DNA of 64,000 nucleotides from Brienomyrus brachyistius (Eukaryota > Chordata > Actinopteri > Osteoglossiformes > Mormyridae), in contig NW_026042703.1 of NCBI RefSeq assembly GCF_023856365.1, positions 52,467 to 116,466 on the forward strand, in the 5' to 3' direction. The notes below the pieces were generated by a model. The model did no database searches and was not told where the DNA came from. It saw only the letters and a program-made list of their open reading frames with translations. The position numbers and the translations under genes were made by a program. Below are positions 56,006-64,000 of the stretch, one piece after another (positions within the stretch are counted from its first letter, which is position 1; each line of letters begins with the position of its first letter).

Positions 56006-57910
56006 GGCTGGTGCTGAATGAATAGGCCAGGTGTCTGTGTGCTTCCACTGACTGGCACCCAGACATATAATGACTTTTAACAATGAAGGGGGAAAAGTCC
56101 AGACAGGAAATTAGTCAACAGTAATTAGTAATCAAATATAGTTCTCATTTATCATTATGTAAATTTCAAAAACCTTTTCTGACTATTAATCTGCACGTTG
56201 CAATAATTTAATATTAACTAACTTGCTGTAACGTAAAGTGAAAAACAAGTTTTAAAACTAGCTGTGAAATTTTTGATGCTGTTGACCTGAATGTTGTTGC
56301 CAGAGCCTTAGGATACGTCTCTACACATAAGTGAGGGGATGGATGCACTATTCTATGGAGGCTTCTGAAGAGAATTATTATCCCAAATTTAAATTGAGAG
56401 AGATGATTAATTCCTTTTTAATGCAGTCTGCCTTAAGAGCCCCTGTTCTGCCGTTGATCTTTTGCATGGATGCTATCATGTATTAGTTTACTCTATGAAA
56501 TTTAGTTTGAATTTTGATCACATGTCAAACTAAAGCATTTTGGACTGGATTCCTGAGTTCTTTTTAACGCTGTTAAGTTACATTTTTATTTCAGCATAAT
56601 TACAAGTTCCCGCAGGGAAGAAATAAGTCAGTTACTTAATAAATGACTATAAAGTAGTTGCTGCAGTATATATTCCATAAATTTACTGAACTGGAGTTTT
56701 ATGCATCCTTACAAAGTAATAACTGTATGTGTTCTTTAAGTATGAAAGAGTTTAGGACATTGTCACCTGCAGTGGACGGCCACGTGTCCCCATAATTATA
56801 ACTTTAGATTATATTTCTGCATGACTGAGTATTCACTGAGTACCTGGTAGTGTTGGATGATATTTACGTCTCATATTTACCATTTATGTCAGTCTTCAAA
56901 GTGTGTGGATTATTAAGGTTGGTCTTGGTTGTTTTCTTCCCTGGAGAAACAGAAGTTTAATGCCATGATGCCACAGCAGCTCGCCGTTCCTGTCAGTACG
57001 GTGGAGGTAAGAGTTTGAAACATTCATCAGCCTGTCAGCTACGCATCTCGCCTGGACATGGGACTCAGCTTTTATTCTTCCATAATACCGCGTAAGTACC
57101 TCACTCTACTCAATCTCAGTACTGTTTAAGGGTAAATAACTTTTGTCACTGACTGCCAGAGATTATGGCAATTAAATGGAAAATATGAAGCAGACATATG
57201 AAATACAGTGGGCTGTTTGCAGTAAGTTGGGCTTAGGGTTAGTAATGGGGCTTTTTCCACTGACTTCTGCTTCTGTGCCCTTTCTTCACACTGCTGTTCA
57301 ACTGTCCTCTTTATAGGAGGGAGGAGCAGCGCAAATGCAGCCGACAGATATAAAGCCATGTGCTGGCAGCAGACGCTTCGCACCCCTTAATAGCATATCT
57401 GTTGCTGGTAAGACTGTCTGTGCTGCCGGTCATCTCAGTAACCAGGTGAAACTCCCCAGGCAAGATCAGGACAATGTTGTGTTGAGTTTCAGTGAGTTTC
57501 CTGTGTGTAAAGCCAGTTTTGGGGTCAATGTGGAGCCTGGTCCAGTCATGAGCTGGGGAGACGTGACCAAGGCTGCACTGTTACTCTTGTGTGTCTTTTC
57601 ATTCAAAACTCTTTTTTTTTTTATTTCCCCATAGTGTCCATCATCTTGAGCAGCACCGGCTGTCATTTAGCACAAAAGATGCCTGTTCAGTTTTCCATCT
57701 GAACAAGGGCCCTCTGGACCCAGGTGTGCACTACATGAGCACTTTGTTCCTGACTCCTTATCAGCGTTTACATTTACACTCTCAGCCAGTCTTTAATCTG
57801 CAAAGTTACGCTTGGTGAGATTTATACAGACACGAGTAAAGAGGATTTTTTCACTTTTCCCAAATTCCCTCTAAGTCTGTATTTTCACCTCTTGAATGCT
57901 GGGATTTGTA
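56006..57910. other. Relic of the 48.9 kb element plus unassigned DNA
   Basis: 56243-56312 repeats (inverted) the segment at 50940-51010 and reads SFKTSCEIFDAVDLNVVARA, possibly the C-terminal part of the zinc-finger element. A frame flanked by splice-like sites at about 56949-57006 (KQKFNAMMPQQLAVPVSTVE) may be an exon of the hAT-like relic. A frame at 57335-57634 has no recognisable domain. Confidence 0.4.
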
Positions 57911-57923
57911 GGCCCAGCTCTTC

Positions 57924-58165
57924 ACCATGTATAACAACATCACCCTCAACGCTAGAGAAACCAAGGAGCTGATCCTGGACTTTCGCAAACGGATGACTCC
58001 CCAAAGTCCTATCTACATCGCAGAGGATGCTGTAGAGGCTTCAACAGCTTCCAGTTCCTCGGGCACACAGCTTCTGGCGGTCAAAGGCATCGTCTTCAGG
58101 TGCTGCCTCAGAAAAGCAAGCAGCACCTTGAGAGACTCTAGCCACCCAGCACTGTCACTTTTCAC
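57924..58165 (+). pseudogene. LINE reverse-transcriptase fragment
   Basis: NNITLNARETKELILDFRKR followed by PIYIAEDAVEASTASSSS is the fragment of non-LTR reverse transcriptase (KTKELIxDFRKK ... VYIxGxxVExV) found in fish Rex1/L2-like elements. The frame then shifts and degrades. About 80 codons remain. Confidence 0.65.
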
Positions 58166-58682
58166 CTTCCATCCATCCATCTGCACAAGCATTTCCAGAT
58201 TTAGAGACAAGTTTCCTCCCCATTGCTGTTAACCAGCCAGTGACGCTGACATTTCCTCACACTGCCACTGTTACCTCATTCTGTACTGTTACTGTGTCTG
58301 TCTATGCTGGTGCCATTACTTTAATTTTATTTATATAGTATTATCACTGGTTATACTGTTGAGGTGCAACTACAGACAATTTTTCTTTGAATTAATCTAG
58401 CGACTATTTTCCCAAGCTGTTGATTCATCAAAACTATTATTTTTCCTCCAGAAAATCAGATTGACCGTTTAAGTTAATATTATTTTAAGAACAACACAAA
58501 CTACGTCATTGCGGGGTTTTAGATAATGGACACTATACAGATATTTTTTTCGCCCACCATTCAATAAGCAGATAAGTAACTTGTCTAAAATATTAGATTT
58601 GTATTGTGATCCCCAAAAGTTAGTAATCTGTATAAAATCAGTGTATCTTTGTTTTTTAAATTTGATTCTGTAAATCAATGTA

Positions 58683-59850
58683 CACTGAACAAAAATATAA
58701 ACGCAACACTTTTGTTTTTGCTCCCATTTTTCATGAGATGGACTTAAAGATCTACAATTCATTCCAGATACACAATATTACCATTTCTCTCAAACATTTC
58801 TCACAAATCAGTCTAAATGTGTGATAGTGAGCACTTCTGCTTTGCTGAGATAATCCATCCCACCTCACAGGTGTGCCACATCAAGATGCTGATCTGACAT
58901 CATGGGTAGTGCACAGGTGTACCTTATACTGCCCACAATAAAAGGCCACCCTGGAATGTGCAGTTTTGTCTCACAGCAAAATGCCACAGATGCCACAAGC
59001 ATTGAGGGAGCGTGCAATTGGCATGCTGACAGCAGGAATGTCAACCAGATCTGTTGCTCGTGCATTGAATGTTCATTTCTCAACCATAAGCCGTCTCCAA
59101 AGGCGTTTCAGAGAATATGGCAGTACATCCAACCGCCTCACAACCGCAGACCACGTGTAACCACACCAGCCCAGGACCTCCACATCCAGCAGGTTCACCT
59201 CCAAGATCGTCTGAGACCAGCCACTCAGACAGATAATGCACGGCCCCATGTTGCAAGGATCTGTACACAGTTCTTGGAAGCTGAAAATGTCCCAGTTCTT
59301 GCATGGCCAGCATACTCACCGGACATGTCACCCGTTGAGGCATGTTTGGGATGTGCTTGACCGGCGTATACGACAGCGTGTACCAGTTCCCACTAATATC
59401 CAACAACTTCGCACAGCCATTGAAGAGGAGTGGACCAACATTCCACAGGCCACAATTGACAATCTGATAAACTCTATGCGAAGAAGATGTGTTGCATTGC
59501 ATGAGGCAAATGGTGTCACACCAGATACTGACCGTTCTGAGTCCCCAGACCCCCAATAAAGCAAAAAACTGCACATTCCAGGGGTGGCCTTTTATTGTGG
59601 GCAGTATAAGGTACACCTGTGCACTACCCATGATGTCAGATCAGCATCTTGATGTGGCACACCTGTGAGGTGGGATGGATTATCTCAGCAAAGCAGAAGT
59701 GCTCACTATCACACATTTAGACTGATTTGTGAGAAATGTTTGAGAGAAATGGTAATATTGTGTATCTGGAATGAATTGTAGGTCTTTAAGTCCATCTCAT
59801 GAAAAATGGGAGCAGAAACAAGAGTGTTGCGTTTATATTTTTGTTCAGTA
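58683..59850 (+). mobile_element. Tc1/mariner element with long inverted repeats, internally deleted
   Basis: Ends CACTGAACAAAAATATAAAC GCAACAC and GTGTTGCGTTTATATTTTTG TTCAGTA, flanked by TA on both sides (58681-58682; 59851-59852). Terminal inverted repeats extend about 285 bases (58683-58970 and 59564-59850). The inside carries a Tc1 transposase relic with its middle deleted. This terminal sequence belongs to a Tc1 family known to be widespread in teleosts and also reported in lampreys. Confidence 0.92.
58981..59559 (+). pseudogene. Tc1 transposase relic
   Basis: Starts MPQMPQALRERAIGMLTAGM STRSVARALNVHFSTISRLQ, the N-terminal paired-like DNA-binding domain. After RRFREYGSTSNRL the frame changes (RPRVTTPAQDLHIQQVHLQD). 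The piece up to the second catalytic Asp is deleted, then DNARPHVARICTQFLEAENV and AWPAYSPDMSPVE follow, and a last frame change gives HVWDVLDRRIRQRVPVPTNI. The first Asp of the DDE triad is missing, so no active enzyme. Confidence 0.9.
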
Positions 59851-60094
59851 TAGAATAAGCCCAGATTTTAACCTAAAAATTTTCCTCAAATGTTTATTCA
59901 GTGGAGATAAGTACAACCTCTAAAGATAGGCCTACACCCGTTTTGGCATTGTCTCCGGATCCCATGACAAATAATGCCTTCAGTACATCCTCCTCAACCC
60001 ACACTGAAAGCAGAAGTGCTATGGGCTTTGCAAACGGTTTGCCGACATCACTCCTATACGTCCAATGATGACATTCACACCGTCTCCAGGGTGA

Positions 60095-62242
60095 TGTTCC
60101 CTGACTCGCAGGGTCACTTGTGGTAAAGATAAAACCGCTTTTCTTGCGCGATTTGGACTCGCTCCATATATTAAAAGGGAGCTTCGTTGTCATGTTTGAC
60201 GTAAGTATGAACAGGACCATCAAAAGAAAACAACTGGATGTGCATGTCAGGTATTGGGTGAATTATGAGAATGGCTCTCGAGTGCAGTCCTGGTTCTGGG
60301 ATCACAGTACATGAGCCACTCCACCGCTGAAGACTTACTGGAGAAGTTTAAGGTAAGCCATTCAATAACATTTAAACTCATTAACGAACCCATGATTTTT
60401 AAATATCCATGGTTTATCTTTACATGTGTTTAAATGGGAGAACCATATTTATTGGTAAGCATATTTTAAAGATTTTATTGCTGCTTCATGGCTTTTGCTG
60501 CAAAAAAAATAGTTCATTGAGGAAATAGAATGTTTAAGTGTTGTGTAGCAACATGTACAGCTGTTGTACAGGCAAAAACTCTGGCTCAGTCCAAAGGAGG
60601 TGGATATAGGAATGGCTGTCATCAAGGTGGGACTTCTGTGAATTCACTGGTATCTTTACATACAAATGTATCAAACAATTGTGAAGTAAAAAATATGTGA
60701 ATAACATGGAGTTTGAGCTGGTTTGATATGTACAGCTGAGGTAGTGTTAACCTTGGGCTGAGTGTGCAGAAAGATTCTGGAAATTTGACAAACCATCTTT
60801 TTGTCAGAGACAGTCAGGAGCCAAAGGCAGTGGAAGTGACCTTGGTGTCCCTTCAGATTAAAAAAAATTGCCAGATTGTGCTCTCAAAAATGTGCAAAAA
60901 GGCCTTGGATAAATGCCCTCTGAAGTACTCGATTGTACATGAGATGACGTGCTTGGACCCAAACAAAATGCACACCAGCCAGATAACTGCCAGCAGAAAA
61001 GGAGAAATCTCATGCAGAAGTTTGCGCAGGGAGAATCGGTTGGCAGGCAGGATATCTGCTGGTAAATCATAGGATAAGAATAGGATAGTTCAGAATATTA
61101 TTTTTAAATTATGCTTTTCTTTTTTCACATCTAACTGAATCAGGGACGGATTACAAACCGGGGTTAGCGGGGCCGCTGCCCAGGGGCCCTTGGGGTGCAG
61201 GGGGCCCGTGGGCCCCAAGCCCAAAACAATTTGCAACGCTTATCAGCAATGTATTTTCGTTTGTCTATTTAGAGGGCCTACATTCTTTGATCCTCTGCCT
61301 ACAAGGTCCCCTGACCCTATAGGGAGGGTGTTTGGCTGCCAAGGGCCCTTGACTTGTGGTGGTTGTGGTGGTGGTGCAGGTGGTGGTGGTGGGGGGGGGG
61401 CCTCGCGAACGTTTTACCCAGGGGCCCACACAACCCATAATCCGTCCCTGAACTGAATAGTGTTAACACGTAGATTTTAGCAGTATTTAGAAGACCGACT
61501 CTTGGTGTTTGAAAAGAAGCATCAGCCCAGTTATATTTTCTTTGATGAGCCTAGAGATATCTCAAGATTAAATTAAAATGATTGCACATTTATGGTATCA
61601 TAGGAAAATTGGGTTATAAATCACTTTCCTATTCTACATGTGATTCTGTGTATTGACATTGTTGATCTGCATCTAATCTACTGTAATTAATGTAATTACA
61701 GGTGATGCAATATCCCAGCAGTCTGATAATCACCTGCACAATGAGGCAAAAGGCTTGGATTTTATATCCTTCATTCCTTCAGCACCATCCAAAGTTGATG
61801 TCTTTTTACATCAAAAAGTTAGTGGGCCTTATCCTGACCTCTGGATGTTCTGCAAGAACTTGCTGCTGCTGTCCTATGGGCAAGCCGAAGTGGAACGAAT
61901 AGAGGTGGAGACCTGCAACTTATCAGAGGAAACAGTTGTTGCACAGAGGCTTATATGCGACCATGTCAGAGTGTGTGGGGGAGCAACCAAAGCGCCTCTG
62001 ACCAAAGGTGAAAGATGAGCGAAAAGCAAAAAAGAAAACTTGAGGAACTCAAGAGGAAGAGAGTCTCACTGGAAAGTGTATGTGAGAGTTTACAAAAGGA
62101 TGCTGAGCACATGGCAGAGGAAGCAGAGAGTGCTGCTGGAACCAAAAGGGCAACATTACTTACCAAGTCCAATACTCTGAGCCGACGAGCGAAGGAGGAG
62201 AAAGAGCAGTTGGTGGTCTTAAATGCAGATACTGAAGAATAG
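60095..62242 (+). pseudogene. hAT-like transposase relic with introns
   Basis: Segments in order: 60120-60180 KDKTAFLARFGLAPYIKREL; 60190-60310 in another frame, VMFDVSMNRTIKRKQLDVHV RYWVNYENGSRV; a shift to MSHSTAEDLLEKFK with donor AAG|GTAAGC at 60353; 60764-61062 (CQIVLSKMCKKALDKCPLKY SIVHEMTCLDPNKM) ending near a donor; acceptor ttacag before 61702, then LWMFCKNLLLLSYGQAEVER and NLSEETVVAQRLICDHVRVC; finally 62015-62242, a charged coiled-coil tail (ELKRKRVSLESVCESLQKDA). This layout matches a multicopy fish hAT-like family, with the C-terminal dimerisation region SxGQAxVER. The usual FDESLN catalytic motif is FDVSMN here, and frameshifts interrupt it. A hAT MITE (61141-61450) sits in one of its introns. 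Confidence 0.65.
61133..61458. mobile_element. hAT MITE with perfect 8-bp target duplication
   Basis: The element 61141-61450 begins CAGGGACGGATTACAAACCG and ends CATAATCCGTCCCTG, with terminal inverted repeats of about 13 bases (CAGGGACGGATTA). Identical 8-base AACTGAAT flanks lie at 61133-61140 and 61451-61458. The interior is G-rich with repeats of GGGGCCC and GGTGGT. The 8-bp duplication is diagnostic for hAT. Confidence 0.92.
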
Positions 62243-64000
62243 GCTACTGAACTGTGACTCCTAACACATCAAGAGTGAATCGGTGGAAACAAAAATATTT
62301 AGGTTCTTTGCATTTTTGGAGTATTTTACTTTCTGTGCCTGTTTGTACATTGTTCACAGCCATAATACTTTATAATTACAAGGTAGTTTTATGTTAGAGC
62401 TCTTGCTCCAATAAATATGTGCCTTGTAATTAACTAAATTCTAGGCTATTCAGTTTTTTTTGCCCTCGTGATGGTCGTGGGTTGTGAAAAAAGCCTTCTT
62501 CTTAGGGGTACCGCTGGGGCCAGCCGGCGTATGTCGTGGCTTCAGTGAGTACTTATGTTTGTCATGCTGCCTGTGTACTTTATAGCGGCACAACATATTT
62601 CTGCAAATTGCATGCGTCAAATTGTCTGTCTCTCTTAAAAAATATGAAGTGTCACCAAAATTTTAAACGGGGAATCAATCTCAATGAAAAATATTCGTCA
62701 AGTAACGTTCCTAAAATAATATAGACATACTAATAATTATATATTAATAAATCGGATGAACGATGCATCCCAAATTGTATCCGCTGCGCACTTCTTAATC
62801 AGGGCAATCGCATCGTGGAGGTTTCTGCAGACGCCCAAAAAGACTTACTTAAGAAAACTGTTGCATGATAATTTGTACCATTTTCAAGGGTGGGGGGCGT
62901 GCAGTAGATGCCCCCTTTATTTTTGTGCTTCTGCCGTTCAAACCGAGCAGCACTGAGTTTGTCATGGCACCTGACGCCAAATCTACTGCTTAGCTGCTAC
63001 AGACAGAACTATCTTCAAATCACCACTAGGGGGGTGTCAATGCTGCAGCTTCGTTCTATGGTTGATCTTTTTCAAAGACAGTTTTTTTTCTCTCTCTCCA
63101 CATAATCAACTTAACTGATTAGCGTGCTTTCATAGTAATGGTTTTTAATCCGTGTTAATCTTCTGAACAATGACTAGTAAAGGTTCTATGAGGTTGTCCT
63201 ACTTACTATGGATTTTAAGTTTTTTATCAAGGTGTTAAAACGTACCACAGTTGCCAGTCCTGTGTTTTATGTCTAGCAATTTGTACAGTTTCTTCAGTAT
63301 AAACACATGCCATGATCTGTGAGAATCTCCTCCAGAACTCTGCATTTCCTCAAGATCTTTTTGTAATATTGCATCATGGCACTGCTCAGAACAACACAGA
63401 TGGTGCATAACAACACAAGGGAGTACAAGACAACATGGTGCAGAAACAGTGCGATACAAAGCAGGACAAAACTGGATGATACGTGGTCAGTGGTGGATAA
63501 AGTGCAGTAACAGCCTGTACAGTGCAGCTGCCGTGGAAATGACTGTTACAGGGGATGCAAAAGCTGCAGGTTTGAATTGTTTGGCGAATGAAGCTGTTCA
63601 TGAATCTGCTAGTCAGTGTTTGTGGATGGTGGTCAGAGTCCTGGATTATAGACTGAACCTTGTTACTGTGGCAGTTAAAGTACAGCTGGTCAATGGAGGG
63701 CAGTTCAGTGCGAATGATGTTCTTAACAGACTTCGCAATGTACTGCCTTCCTGTCATGTGGCTCCACCATACCATAGTACTACTGTAAGAACTAGGGATG
63801 TAACGATACATTCAACTCACCATTTGATACGATTCACGATTCTGAGTTCAATTTTCTCATTTTTTGCAGAATGAGCTGCAGACAAATATATTCAAAAATA
63901 TTCTTATATTTATCTTTCTGAACTGTTGACACTGTTGTGAACAGTGCAACTGAATTTGAATAAAATACTGTTGAAAAAAATCCCAAATCAAAATAAGTAA
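62243..64000. other. Unassigned; possible LINE 3' end and DNA-transposon terminus
   Basis: 63235-63811 on the minus strand has the short cysteine- and tyrosine-rich frames and word style of fish LINE 3' ends (low confidence). From 63793 CTAGGGATGTAACGATACAT and TTGATACGATTCACGATTCT match the end of a common fish non-autonomous DNA transposon that would continue to or beyond the window edge. Nothing else recognised. Confidence 0.4.

Noticed and set aside
59080..59631. 183-codon minus-strand frame
   Set aside because: It is the antisense of the Tc1 transposase relic and the element's inverted repeat.

Overview
The window is vertebrate nuclear DNA and almost certainly from a ray-finned fish. 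It holds intron-rich genes with consensus GT/AG splice sites, a canonical eukaryotic tRNA-Asp, tRNA-derived SINEs of fish type, Tc1/mariner and hAT elements, and very large simple and tandem repeats. The species cannot be read from the sequence.

Three conserved protein genes can be read exon by exon. U2AF2 (U2AF65, splicing factor) runs on the minus strand from 17490 to 8776. RGS11 (R7-family RGS protein) runs on the plus strand from 19552 to 28663. CLCN7 (lysosomal Cl-/H+ exchanger) runs on the minus strand from 39899 to 33555. U2AF2 and RGS11 are head to head, with a tRNA-Asp(GTC) gene between them. RGS11 and CLCN7 converge on a 4.9 kb intergenic stretch. Two of the three are incomplete here, each at a tandem array. 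The last U2AF2 exon (end of the UHM domain) is absent on the near side of a 5.4 kb satellite. The 5' half of CLCN7, with the gating-glutamate region, is absent beyond an AT-rich minisatellite at 40.26-42.2 kb.

Region by region: 1-3.27 kb has an unrecognised exon-like segment, a hAT-like relic and a C/T-rich retroelement-like segment. 3.27-8.65 kb is a giant palindromic satellite of a 29-bp unit (101 direct copies, then 84 inverted copies). 8.7-17.5 kb is U2AF2 with SINE and Tc1/hAT relics in its introns. 18.0 kb is the tRNA. 19.5-28.7 kb is RGS11 with two copies of a palindromic MITE that looks like the ancestor of the satellite. 28.7-33.5 kb is intergenic. 33.5-39.9 kb is CLCN7. 40.2-42.2 kb is the minisatellite. 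43.4-43.9 kb is a candidate minus-strand promoter with a heat-shock-like element. 44-48.8 kb is repeat-rich and includes a SINE and a broken tRNA-Leu. 48.9-62.2 kb is almost entirely mobile DNA: a frameshifted C2H2-finger multicopy element, inverted duplicated segments, Tc1-like copies, a LINE fragment, a hAT MITE with perfect target duplications, and an intron-containing hAT-like transposase relic. 62.2-64 kb has no recognised gene.

The most unusual object is the palindromic satellite. It has no internal indels, shows block-wise variant structure, carries a consensus NF-Y (CCAAT) motif in every unit, and sits where U2AF2 should be completing its last domain. If transcribed, it would fold into a hairpin with a stem of about 2.4 kb.
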